A DNA stretch of 8,204 bases, taken from the NCBI GenBank assembly GCA_003489485.1, contig DNMB01000203.1:6600-14803 (forward strand), in the 5' to 3' direction. A model generated the notes under the pieces. That model searched no databases and was not told the origin of the DNA. It was given only the letters and a program-made list of their open reading frames with translations. This DNA is from Chitinophagaceae bacterium (GTDB taxonomy: Bacteria; Bacteroidota; Bacteroidia; Chitinophagales; Chitinophagaceae). Positions within the stretch are counted from its first letter, which is position 1; the number at the start of each line of letters is the position of its first letter. Shown here one piece after another: positions 1 through 6,740 of the stretch. A program made the position numbers and the translations under genes.

Positions 1-291
1 ATCATATCGCCACTTGATGGAATTGGTCCGGAGCAGCTTACCATCAATTCACTTATTGAACGCGTCAAAAAAGAGGCGATCGAAGAGCTGATCTTTGCCC
101 TGAATCCGACCATACAGGGAGACACGACCGTGTACTACATACAGAAAAAATTAAAAGATACCCCCGTAAAGATCAGTACCATTGCCCGAGGAGTGGCATT
201 TGGTGGCGAGCTGGAGTACACCGACGAGATGACGCTGGCCCGCAGCTTGCAAAACCGCCTGCCACTTGATCGCTATATCAGTGGCTTATAG
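1..291 (+). CDS. recR: Recombination protein RecR, C-terminal part (5' end outside window)
   Basis: Frame 1 is open from the first base to a TAG at 289-291, giving 96 residues. RecR acts with RecF/RecO to load RecA at gapped DNA. The visible part is the second half of the Toprim domain plus the C-terminal tail. It opens with ISPLDGIGPEQL, a RecR signature, and ends with the conserved block RGVAFGGELEYTDEMTLARS near residues 67-86. RecR is usually about 200 residues, so roughly the first half is missing, including the helix-hairpin-helix and the four-cysteine zinc finger. The gene is co-oriented with the methionine synthase genes but separated from them by 199 bases, so a shared transcript is not implied. 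Identification is firm from the motifs; only the N-terminus is unseen. Confidence 0.95.
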   Translation: MISPLDGIGPEQLTINSLIERVKKEAIEELIFALNPTIQGDTTVYYIQKKLKDTPVKISTIARGVAFGGELEYTDEMTLARSLQNRLPLDRYISGL

Positions 292-307
292 GACGATACC
301 CCTATTT

Positions 308-339
308 ATTGGCAAATTCAGCTATCTATTGTAGATTTG
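308..339 (+). promoter_or_regulatory. Candidate Bacteroidota-type promoter for the split metH genes
   Basis: TAGATTTG at 332-339 fits the Bacteroidota -7 consensus TAnnTTTG exactly. An ATTG at 308-311 lies 20 bases upstream, where the -33 element (TTTG/TTG) is expected. This would place the transcript start near 344-346 and give a 5' leader of about 145 bases before the ATG at 491. The same segment also contains an inverted repeat, GCAAAT (312-317) with ATTTGC (335-340), that overlaps the -7 box. The consensus is established for the phylum; its use here is inferred. Confidence 0.45.
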
Positions 340-364
340 CACCACTTACGGGCGGATTTGTTTA

Positions 365-449
365 TTGTTCGGCCTTCTCTAACAGAACTAATAAACGGCA
401 AGGAACTTCTATAGTTTCCTCTCGTTTATCAGGTTTCTCCCCCGAACAA
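365..449 (+). promoter_or_regulatory. Long nested stem-loop in the metH 5' leader (candidate cis-regulatory RNA)
   Basis: Four nested pairings read directly from the sequence form one extended, interrupted hairpin. TTGTTCGG (365-372) pairs with CCGAACAA (442-449), 8 of 8. AGAAC (384-388) pairs with 433-438 with one bulged base. ATAAACG (391-397) pairs with CGTTTAT (423-429), 7 of 7. AGGAACT (401-407) pairs with 413-420 with one bulged T, closing a 5-base loop at 408-412. An alternative outer pairing, ATTTGT (356-361) with ACAAAT (446-451), excludes the first one, so two conformations are possible. No T-tract follows, so it is not a standard terminator. A regulatory role for the methionine synthase genes is inferred from position only; an extragenic palindrome of another kind is also possible. 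Confidence 0.4.
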
Positions 450-459
450 ATACTTACCG

Positions 460-490
460 GTCGTATCAGGAACATAAAAGCCTATCCGAC
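460..490 (+). promoter_or_regulatory. Small stem-loop abutting the metH start codon
   Basis: GTCG (460-463) pairs with CGAC (487-490), and AGG (468-470) pairs with CCT (481-483). These enclose an internal loop and a 10-base A-rich loop. The 3' arm ends exactly at the base before the ATG at 491, so folding would affect ribosome access. The stem is short and could be chance. Confidence 0.2.
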
Positions 491-1501
491 ATGAACAGCA
501 TTGAGCAAACCCTGCAACAACGCATTTTGGTAATTGACGGTGCCATGGGTACCATGATACAGCGACATAAACTTACCGAAGCGGATTACCGTGGAGAGCG
601 ATTCAAGAATTGGCATTGTGATGTAAAGGGAAATAATGACCTGCTCAATCTTACCCAACCCGACATCATTATCGGCATACACCGGCAATATCTCGATGCT
701 GGCGCAGACATTATAGAGACCAACACCTTTAGCAGTACGACCATTGCCATGGCGGATTACGAAATGCAATCTCTGGCCAAAGAATTAAACATTGCGGCAG
801 CCCGTTGTGCCAAACAAGCAGTGGCCGCCTCGGGTAAAACGGCCTGGGTAGCCGGCGCCATCGGGCCACTCAACAAAACTCTTTCGCTCTCACCCGATGT
901 CAATAACCCCGGCTACAGAGCCGTTTCGTTCGATGAGGTGGTGGCCGCCTACTATGAACAGATAGAAGGTTTGGTGGAAGGCGGTGTGGACCTCTTGCTC
1001 ATAGAGACCATCTTTGATACGCTCAATGCAAAGGGTGCTATCTATGCGATAAAAAAATATTTTCACGAGCAGCAAAAAGAGCCGCTACCGATCATGATCA
1101 GCGGCACCATTACCGATGCGTCCGGACGAACCCTGAGCGGACAAACACTCGAAGCTTTTTATACATCGGTCATGCATGCTCGCCCGCTCAGCGTAGGGCT
1201 TAACTGTGCGCTGGGAGCAAAAGAGATGCGCCCTCACATTGAGGAGCTCTCGCAACTGGCCAAGTGTTATGTATCGGCCTACCCCAATGCAGGACTACCC
1301 AATGCCATGGGTGAGTACGATGAGCGGCCCGAAGACACCGGACATTATCTCGAAGAATGGGCCCGCGAGGGATTCGTCAATATCGTAGGAGGATGTTGCG
1401 GCACTACCCCTGACCATATTCGACACATTGCCGATCATGTAAAAGGCATCATTCCCCGACCCCTGCCCCACATTGAAAAGACCATCCCAGCCATAGCTTA
1501 A
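491..1501 (+). CDS. metH: Methionine synthase, homocysteine-binding module (split MetH, part 1)
   Basis: A 336-residue homocysteine S-methyltransferase domain corresponding to the N-terminal module of cobalamin-dependent methionine synthase. It binds and activates homocysteine through a zinc ion for methyl transfer from methylcobalamin in the cytosol. The start of the TIM barrel shows as DGAMGTM near residues 16-22. The three zinc-ligand cysteines are present: Cys239 in GLNCALG, and Cys302 and Cys303 in [10 protein letters not shown]. Start ATG 491 is chosen because the barrel follows directly. The protein stops right after the barrel, where one-chain MetH would continue through a linker into the folate domain. 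The next gene, 14 bases downstream, supplies all the other modules. The frame of the next gene is closed by a TGA at 1474-1476, so this is a true gene split rather than one simple frameshift. A stand-alone betaine- or S-methylmethionine-type methyltransferase is much less likely given this context. Confidence 0.93.
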   Translation: MNSIEQTLQQRILVIDGAMGTMIQRHKLTEADYRGERFKNWHCDVKGNNDLLNLTQPDIIIGIHRQYLDAGADIIETNTFSSTTIAMADYEMQSLAKELNIAAARCAKQAVAASGKTAWVAGAIGPLNKTLSLSPDVNNPGYRAVSFDEVVAAYYEQIEGLVEGGVDLLLIETIFDTLNAKGAIYAIKKYFHEQQKEPLPIMISGTITDASGRTLSGQTLEAFYTSVMHARPLSVGLNCALGAKEMRPHIEELSQLAKCYVSAYPNAGLPNAMGEYDERPEDTGHYLEEWAREGFVNIVGGCCGTTPDHIRHIADHVKGIIPRPLPHIEKTIPAIA

Positions 1502-1515
1502 ACTCATTGAGAATT

Positions 1516-4203
1516 ATGCAAGAACCTGTAACCATCTTTCCCTATTTACGCTTGTCGGGGCTCGAGCCACTGGTCATTCGGCCCGAGACCAATTTTGTGA
1601 ATGTAGGCGAGCGTACCAATGTTACCGGATCGAAGAAATTTGCCAGACTCATCCGGGAGAATAAATACGAAGAGGCCCTGAGTGTGGCACGTCAGCAAGC
1701 AGAGAACGGGGCCCAGATACTGGACGTGAACATGGACGATGCACTGCTTGACGGTGTAGTGGCCATGACCACTTTTTTAAATCTGTTGCAAAGCGAACCA
1801 GACATTGCCCGTATTCCGCTGATGATCGACAGCTCGAAATTCGAGATCATCGAGGCCGGACTAAAATGCGTACAAGGAAAATGTATCGTTAACTCGATCT
1901 CGCTAAAAGAAGGAGAAGAGAAATTCTTGCAGCAAGCCGAGATCTGTCAACGGTTCGGCGCCGCAGTGATCGTGATGGCCTTCGATGAAAAAGGACAGGC
2001 CGATACCATGCAGCGAAAAGTGGAGATATCCGAAAGAGCCTATCACTTACTGACCACAAAACTTGGCTACGATCCGCAAGACATCATTTTCGATCCAAAT
2101 ATTTTTGCGGTCGCAACCGGCCTGGAAGAACACAACAACTACGGAGTAGATTTTATTGAAGCCACCCGGATCATCAAGCAAAGAATGCCGCTCACCAAAG
2201 TGAGTGGTGGCGTAAGCAATCTTTCTTTTTCGTTTCGGGGCAATGAACCGGTGCGCGAGGCAATGCATGCCGTTTTTCTCTACCATGCCATCAAAGCAGG
2301 CATGGACATGGGTATCGTAAATGCCGGGCAATTGGCCGTGTACGATGAAATTGAACCGACCCTTCGCGCGCTTTGCGAAGACGTGATCTTGAATCGCAAC
2401 AACGACAATAACGAAGCCACCGAAAAACTGATCGTCTTTGCAGAGACCGTAAAGGCCAAAGACAAAACTGAAGAGAAGAATGAAGCCTGGCGATCTGCAT
2501 CGGTAGAGGAGCGACTTAAACATGCTCTGATCAATGGAATCACCGAGCACATAGATACCGATACCGAAGAAGCCAGAAAAAAATACCCTCGCCCCCTCGA
2601 TGTGATCGAAGGGCCGCTGATGGCCGGCATGAACGTAGTAGGCGATCTGTTCGGAGCCGGTAAAATGTTCTTGCCACAGGTAGTAAAAAGTGCTCGCGTA
2701 ATGAAAAAGAGCGTGGCCTGGCTTACCCCTTTTATCGAAGAGGAAAAAAGAAATAACCCCCTGGCCGAAGCGGGCAAGGCGCCCAAGGTGCTGCTCGCTA
2801 CCGTAAAGGGCGATGTACATGATATCGGTAAAAATATCGTGGGAGTCGTATTAGGTTGCAACGGATATGAGATTATCGATATGGGCGTAATGGTCCCGGC
2901 CGATAAAATATTGGACAAAGCCGAACAAGAGCAGGCAGACATCATCGGACTGAGTGGACTCATTACCCCTTCGCTCGATGAGATGGTACACGTGGCCCAC
3001 GAAATGAAAAGAAGAGGAATGAAGCAACCCTTGTTGATCGGAGGCGCCACGACCTCTCGTATGCACACGGCCGTTAAGATCGCCCCCCAATACGAGCATG
3101 GGGTCTTGCACGTGCTCGATGCCTCACGCAGTGTAACGGTGGTCAGCTCGCTACTGAACAAAGAGCAGAAAAAAGACCTGCTGCAGCAAACCCAAACCGA
3201 ATACGCGGGACTGCAACAACAGTTTTTGAACAAGGGCAAGAAAAACCTGATCCCGTACCAAGAGGCGGTCATTACCAAAGAATACTTTGACTGGAAGAAC
3301 TACCGACCTGTTACACCCTCCTTTACCGGCACCAAGGTGTTGAAAAATTATGACCTGGCCACACTGGCACGCTATATAGACTGGGGACCCTTCTTTATTG
3401 CCTGGGAAATGCCGGGGCGTTATCCGGCCGTGCTCTCCGACCCTATCTTTGGACAAGAGGCTACGAGGCTGTTCAATGATGCCAACGCCCTAATCAAAAA
3501 GATCATTGCAGAAAATTGGTTTCAGGCCGATGGCGTGATCGGTTTTTGGCCCGCTAGCAGCAACAATGCCGATACGATCACCCTGCAAACAGAAAAAGGC
3601 GAAGTACAGATCGAGTCGCTGCGCCAACAACTAAAAAAAGCAGTAGGACAACCTAACTTTTCGCTGGCCGATTTTATTTGCCCGGCAGAGTTGGGAACCG
3701 ACTACATGGGATCGTTCGCGGTAACGATACACGGTGCCAAGAAGTATATTGACCGCTATGCCGCTGAACAAGATGAATACAATAAGATCTTGGTACAGAT
3801 CTTGGCCGACCGTTTTGTAGAGGCGTTTGCGGAATGCCTGCACGAACAAGTCAGAAAAGAATACTGGGGCTATGCCAAGAACGAATCCCTGACCAACGAA
3901 GAACTCATCTTCGAAAAATACCAGGGAATTCGCCCGGCTCCGGGTTATCCGGCCTGCCCCGATCATACCGAAAAACTAAAACTCTTTTCGCTATTACAAG
4001 CCACCGAAACGATCGGCATTACTCTTACCGAAAGCCTGGCCATGAATCCGCCGGCCTCTGTGTGCGGGTGGTACTTTGCCCATCCGGGCAGTCATTATTT
4101 TGGACTAGGCAAGATCGATCGCGACCAATTACAAGACTATGCCAAGCGAAAAGGGATGAGTATTGAAGAAGCTGAGAGATGGCTTCGCCCGGTACTGGAA
4201 TAA
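1516..4203 (+). CDS. metH: Methionine synthase, folate/cobalamin/activation modules (split MetH, part 2)
   Basis: An 895-residue protein holding everything in MetH except the homocysteine module. It takes the methyl group from 5-methyltetrahydrofolate, carries it on cobalamin and is reactivated with S-adenosylmethionine. The order seen is as follows. The pterin-binding barrel has GERTN at 31-35 and VNSISLKEG further on. A helical cap lies near 328-415, with [13 protein letters not shown]. The B12 Rossmann domain has DVHDIG at 433-438, where His435 is the expected lower axial cobalt ligand. The C-terminal activation domain has [12 protein letters not shown] at 806-817 (AdoMet-binding Arg806 and Gly810-Tyr811) and ends with [14 protein letters not shown] 1516 is preferred over an in-frame TTG at 1507, since the family resemblance (RLSGLEPL) begins just after it. 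Retention of the activation domain means the enzyme is B12-dependent and reactivatable. No metF lies next to it. Its stop is 10 bases from that of the convergent HAD gene. Confidence 0.95.
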   Translation: MQEPVTIFPYLRLSGLEPLVIRPETNFVNVGERTNVTGSKKFARLIRENKYEEALSVARQQAENGAQILDVNMDDALLDGVVAMTTFLNLLQSEPDIARIPLMIDSSKFEIIEAGLKCVQGKCIVNSISLKEGEEKFLQQAEICQRFGAAVIVMAFDEKGQADTMQRKVEISERAYHLLTTKLGYDPQDIIFDPNIFAVATGLEEHNNYGVDFIEATRIIKQRMPLTKVSGGVSNLSFSFRGNEPVREAMHAVFLYHAIKAGMDMGIVNAGQLAVYDEIEPTLRALCEDVILNRNNDNNEATEKLIVFAETVKAKDKTEEKNEAWRSASVEERLKHALINGITEHIDTDTEEARKKYPRPLDVIEGPLMAGMNVVGDLFGAGKMFLPQVVKSARVMKKSVAWLTPFIEEEKRNNPLAEAGKAPKVLLATVKGDVHDIGKNIVGVVLGCNGYEIIDMGVMVPADKILDKAEQEQADIIGLSGLITPSLDEMVHVAHEMKRRGMKQPLLIGGATTSRMHTAVKIAPQYEHGVLHVLDASRSVTVVSSLLNKEQKKDLLQQTQTEYAGLQQQFLNKGKKNLIPYQEAVITKEYFDWKNYRPVTPSFTGTKVLKNYDLATLARYIDWGPFFIAWEMPGRYPAVLSDPIFGQEATRLFNDANALIKKIIAENWFQADGVIGFWPASSNNADTITLQTEKGEVQIESLRQQLKKAVGQPNFSLADFICPAELGTDYMGSFAVTIHGAKKYIDRYAAEQDEYNKILVQILADRFVEAFAECLHEQVRKEYWGYAKNESLTNEELIFEKYQGIRPAPGYPACPDHTEKLKLFSLLQATETIGITLTESLAMNPPASVCGWYFAHPGSHYFGLGKIDRDQLQDYAKRKGMSIEEAERWLRPVLE

Positions 4204-4213
4204 GTTGCACGGC

Positions 4214-4819
4214 CTATAACAGCCCCATGCTCACTAATTCTTCTTGCAAAGCAGCGGCTGATGTAAAGTGAATTCCTTTTAAGCCAAGGGCCTCGCCTGC
4301 TTTTACATTGCGCAAATTATCGTCTATAAAGACCGCACGAGAGGGATCGATCCGGTAGCGATCGAACAGCAACTGATAGAATTCCGGAAAAGGCTTACGA
4401 GTTCTTTCTTCACCGCTAACGAGCCGGCCGTCGAACCAGTGCAAAAAATCAAAACGCCTTAGTGCGATCGGAAATGTTTCGGCGCTCCAGTTGGTCAGAG
4501 CGTAAAAGCGGTATTGCCGACGTGCCCGGAGTTGTTCAAAAATAGCGACCGTCTCAGGGAGTGGACCGCGCAACATGTCTTCCCAGCGACCATAGAAATC
4601 ACGAATGGCCGACTCCCAGTCAGGATGTTCCTTGATCTTGTCTTCGGTGGCACGGGCCATCGGATAGCCGGCATCCTGGTTCTCGTTCCAGTCGTTGGTA
4701 CAAATATGTTCAAAGAAATAATCGCGCGTCTCGAGCGACTCGAAGTAATTTTCATCGTAAACATAAGTGGTCTTCCAATCGACCAGTACACCACCTAGAT
4801 CCCAAATGATGGTATCCAT
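4214..4819 (-). CDS. HAD-superfamily phosphatase-like hydrolase (subfamily IA type)
   Basis: A 201-residue haloacid dehalogenase-like hydrolase with all four HAD motifs visible. Motif I is WDLGGVLVD with nucleophile Asp7. Motif II is YALTNWS with Thr109. Motif III is RKPFPEF with Lys142. Motif IV is FIDDNLRNVKAG with Asp166-Asp167. Residues 14-90 form the helical C1-type cap, fitting subfamily IA. Position 9 is Gly where most HAD phosphatases have a second acidic residue (DxD); E. coli YihX, a sugar-1-phosphate phosphatase, also has DxG as I recall it. The substrate cannot be read from sequence. The start is ATG 4819; the frame stays open upstream to 5143, but that part overlaps the SemiSWEET gene and does not look like protein. 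The start lies 5 bases after the SemiSWEET stop, so the two are almost certainly cotranscribed. Confidence 0.88.
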   Translation of the reverse strand: MDTIIWDLGGVLVDWKTTYVYDENYFESLETRDYFFEHICTNDWNENQDAGYPMARATEDKIKEHPDWESAIRDFYGRWEDMLRGPLPETVAIFEQLRARRQYRFYALTNWSAETFPIALRRFDFLHWFDGRLVSGEERTRKPFPEFYQLLFDRYRIDPSRAVFIDDNLRNVKAGEALGLKGIHFTSAAALQEELVSMGLL

Positions 4820-4824
4820 CGCCA

Positions 4825-5091
4825 CTAACTGTGATTGTATTTCAACTTGAGGGCGATCATAATACTTGTCATGAACAGCATTACCGCATTGGTGATGATG
4901 ATGACTGGGTCGGCTCGTAAGATCCCAAAAGCCAGCCACAAGATCTGATTGGTCAGCGCAATCAGGAACATGGCTAGCGACACGTCTTTGGCCGATTTGG
5001 TCTTCCAGGTTTTGAGGACCTGCGGCAAGAATGTAAATGCGGTGATCAGACCCGCCACATAGCCCAGTATATCTACACCAGATAATTCCAT
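4825..5091 (-). CDS. SemiSWEET-type small sugar transporter (PQ-loop/MtN3 family)
   Basis: An 88-residue inner-membrane protein with three predicted transmembrane helices, near residues 7-25, 38-58 and 61-82. This is the half-size architecture of bacterial SemiSWEETs, which dimerise to form a sugar uniporter. The PQ motif is in helix 1 (FLPQ, Pro23-Gln24), followed by the typical basic loop KTKSAKDVS. Trp52 and Asn68 align with the sugar-site Trp48 and Asn64 that I recall for the Leptospira SemiSWEET at a constant offset of four, as does the PQ pair. The length is typical. It lies 38 bases after the LOG-family gene and 5 bases before the HAD gene on the same strand. The sugar transported is unknown. 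Confidence 0.88.
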   Translation of the reverse strand: MELSGVDILGYVAGLITAFTFLPQVLKTWKTKSAKDVSLAMFLIALTNQILWLAFGILRADPVIIITNAVMLFMTSIMIALKLKYNHS

Positions 5092-5108
5092 ACGTTGAGT
5101 TTAAAGTG

Positions 5109-5129
5109 CAAACATAGTTCAAATTGAAC
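5109..5129 (-). promoter_or_regulatory. Candidate internal promoter box and palindrome ahead of the SemiSWEET gene
   Basis: On the minus strand TATGTTTG (5116 to 5109) fits the TAnnTTTG consensus and lies 17 bases ahead of the SemiSWEET ATG. Directly upstream of it, and adjoining the LOG stop codon, is the palindrome GTTCAAATTGAAC (5117-5129), six pairs around one central base. A TTG in the last LOG codons sits about 24 bases upstream of the box, a loose fit for -33. Together they could form an operator-promoter pair, but a six-pair palindrome is expected by chance about twice in a window this size. Confidence 0.3.
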
Positions 5130-5879
5130 TTATCTCTTCTCAAGCAACCACCAATGACGCTTTCTGGGCTTTATCGTATAATGCTTGCTGATATAGGTAG
5201 AAATAAACTGCATGGCTTCATCGATATCGTCAGTGAACTTTACCAGCGACAGATCTTCGGGCGAGATCGTTCCTTGCTTTTCCATATCGTGAATAGCGTC
5301 CATGAGAGGTTGATAATACTTGGTACCGAAAAGAACGATCGGAAACTGCGAGATCGTATTGGTCTGTACCAACGTGAGCGTTTCGAACAGTTCGTCCATT
5401 GTGCCATAGCCTCCGGGCATAATGATAAAGGCATAGGAATATTTTACCAGCAACACCTTTCGAACAAAAAAATGTTCAAAGGTCACCGAGTAGTGCAAGT
5501 AGGGATTTTCTTTTTGCTCAAAAGGAAGCACGATGTTGCAGCCCACCGATTGGCCGTTGTTCTCGAAGGCTCCCCTATTGGCTGCCTCCATAATTCCGGG
5601 CCCGCCACCGGTAAGCGTGGTCATTCCCAAGGCTGCAATGCGTTTGCCGAACTCGCGCGCTTGCTGATAATAAGGATGCTCCTCGGTAAAGCGAGCCGAT
5701 CCAAAGACCGTAATACAAGGTCCCGCAAAGTGAAGGGTCCTGAATCCTTTGATGAACTGCTTAAAGACCCGCCAGGCAAATAATAATTCATATCCTCTGC
5801 TCTTAGGGCCTTCGAGATACACCGGGTGCGCTGCTGGGATCAGTCTGCCTTGAGGTTGCGAGGGGTGCGGAGTATGCAT
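5130..5879 (-). CDS. LOG-family protein (TIGR00730 type; possible nucleoside 5'-monophosphate phosphoribohydrolase)
   Basis: A 249-residue Rossmann-like protein of the LOG (lysine decarboxylase-like) family. Characterised members cleave the N-glycosidic bond of nucleotide monophosphates, releasing a base and ribose 5-phosphate. The two family signatures are present: GGGPGIMEAANRGA at 91-104 and PGGYGTMDE at 155-163, with Glu163 the expected catalytic acid and Arg140 in the segment that supplies the conserved arginine. About 50 residues precede the core (which starts near ITVFGSARF), longer than minimal LOG proteins, and the tail is basic and aromatic (KRHWWLLEKR). ATG 5879 is chosen; an in-frame TTG at 5918 would add 13 residues. 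It is the first gene of a minus-strand cluster with the SemiSWEET and HAD genes. Whether the substrate is a cytokinin-like nucleotide or a common one such as AMP is not visible. The old label lysine decarboxylase should not be used. Confidence 0.88.
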   Translation of the reverse strand: MHTPHPSQPQGRLIPAAHPVYLEGPKSRGYELLFAWRVFKQFIKGFRTLHFAGPCITVFGSARFTEEHPYYQQAREFGKRIAALGMTTLTGGGPGIMEAANRGAFENNGQSVGCNIVLPFEQKENPYLHYSVTFEHFFVRKVLLVKYSYAFIIMPGGYGTMDELFETLTLVQTNTISQFPIVLFGTKYYQPLMDAIHDMEKQGTISPEDLSLVKFTDDIDEAMQFISTYISKHYTIKPRKRHWWLLEKR

Positions 5880-5897
5880 GGGTACACGATTTAAGAT

Positions 5898-5929
5898 GTT
5901 TATACTGTAAATTGCCAACCTGACAAAAA
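5898..5929 (-). promoter_or_regulatory. Weak candidate promoter for the LOG-family gene
   Basis: On the minus strand TTTTTG (5929 to 5924) could serve as the -33 element. It is followed after 19 bases by TATAAAC (5904 to 5898), which keeps only the TA of the TAnnTTTG box. Spacing is right, but the -7 match is poor. It would give a short leader before ATG 5879. Confidence 0.2.
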
Positions 5930-5955
5930 GCGGTCCACAAAATTCCGGCTTTTTG
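5924..5955. repeat. 8-bp inverted repeat in the divergent intergenic region
   Basis: CAAAAAGC (5924-5931) and GCTTTTTG (5948-5955) are exact reverse complements separated by 16 bases, between the divergent LOG and exonuclease genes. The left arm coincides with the candidate -33 element of the LOG gene. It could be an operator or simply two A/T-rich tracts. Confidence 0.4.
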
Positions 5956-5968
5956 GGTCAAGCTTCGC

Positions 5969-6736
5969 ATGCGAATTATCTCATATAATGTTAATGGTTT
6001 AAGGGCGGCCATCAAAAAGGGGTTCTGGGAGTGGCTGGCCACTGATCCGGCCGATATCATTTGCCTGCAAGAGACCAAGGCCAGGGCCGAAGATGTAGAC
6101 CTGACCCCTTTGCACAAACTGGGTTTCTCCGATTACTGGTTTAGCGCAGAAAAAAAAGGATACAGCGGTGTGGCCGTGTTTACAAAGATCAAACCCGACC
6201 GGGTAGAGTTGGGTAACGGACACGGCCCCAGTGATCAGGAAGGAAGAGTGATTCAACTTGACTTTGGCAAGATGAGACTTATCAATGCCTACTTTCCCAG
6301 CGGCACCTCAGGAGAACAGAGACAGGCCTTTAAGTACGAGTGGCTAGACGAATGCATGCAGTGGTTGCAAAAGCTACAGCAAAAACATCCCCGGCTGATC
6401 TTATGCGGCGACTATAACATAGCGCACACCGAACTGGACATTCACGACCCCAAGGGCAACAAAAACTCATCGGGCTTTCAGCCGGCGGAGCGAGCATGGA
6501 TGACTCACTTTTTTGAGAGTGGCTGGGTCGATACCTTTCGAGAATTTCATCCCGAACCACACCGCTACAGTTGGTGGAGCCAGCGCTTTCCTTCAGTAAG
6601 ACTGCAAAACAAAGGATGGCGCATAGACTACATCAATGTGACCCGGTCACTTGCCTCAAAACTGATCGATGCCGATATTCTAAGCGATGTAAAGCACTCG
6701 GACCACTGCCCGGTGTACCTGCAACTAAAAAAATAG
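5969..6736 (+). CDS. xth: Exodeoxyribonuclease III / AP endonuclease (ExoIII family)
   Basis: A 255-residue member of the exonuclease III branch of the EEP nuclease fold. These enzymes cut DNA 5' of abasic sites and trim 3' ends in base excision repair, using a divalent metal. The motifs in order are SYNVNGLR with Asn7 and Asn9, LQETK with metal-ligand Glu35, INAYFPSG, GDYNIAH with Asp148 and Asn150, GWRIDYI, and SDHCP with the catalytic Asp245-His246 pair. The length matches the family (about 250-270). ATG 5969 fits, because homology begins at residue 1. A perfect 12-base palindrome covers this start (5964-5975). The gene is divergent from the LOG gene and followed after 4 bases by the DUF4286 gene, so those two are probably one transcript. 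Confidence 0.95.
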   Translation: MRIISYNVNGLRAAIKKGFWEWLATDPADIICLQETKARAEDVDLTPLHKLGFSDYWFSAEKKGYSGVAVFTKIKPDRVELGNGHGPSDQEGRVIQLDFGKMRLINAYFPSGTSGEQRQAFKYEWLDECMQWLQKLQQKHPRLILCGDYNIAHTELDIHDPKGNKNSSGFQPAERAWMTHFFESGWVDTFREFHPEPHRYSWWSQRFPSVRLQNKGWRIDYINVTRSLASKLIDADILSDVKHSDHCPVYLQLKK

Positions 6737-6740
6737 TCAC

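Larger units (their letters stand above)
292..490 (+). other. Non-coding interval between recR and metH
   Basis: No convincing gene lies here. The one open frame (309-494) starts at a TTG and its translation resembles no family I know. Between about 345 and the metH start there is no ATG or GTG, so a leader peptide is unlikely. The interval contains the promoter-like box and two predicted stem-loops listed separately. I looked for the conserved cores of the cobalamin, SAM-I and SAM-II riboswitches and did not find them. Confidence 0.7.

Noticed and set aside
345..490. Known SAM-I, SAM-II or cobalamin riboswitch
   Set aside because: The conserved core sequences I know for these classes are not present. 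The leader is also too short for a full cobalamin riboswitch.
309..494. Open frame of 61 codons between recR and metH
   Set aside because: It starts at a TTG, has a composition unlike protein, overlaps the metH start and coincides with the palindromic leader.
2280..3278. 332-codon open frame on the minus strand opposite metH part 2
   Set aside because: It is a shadow of a strongly conserved gene. The translation is rich in Ser, Thr and Cys, with no recognisable domain. The 257-codon minus frame at 2047-2820 is rejected for the same reason.
4820..5143. Upstream extension of the HAD gene in the same frame
   Set aside because: The added residues overlap the well-supported SemiSWEET gene and show His/Gln-rich non-protein composition. 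The HAD domain starts right after ATG 4819.
5124..5783. 219-codon plus-strand frame opposite the LOG gene
   Set aside because: Antisense shadow of a gene with clear LOG motifs; no domain of its own.
5880..5918. TTG start adding 13 residues to the LOG protein
   Set aside because: The ATG at 5879 is available, and the extra residues fall in the probable promoter region. It cannot be fully excluded.
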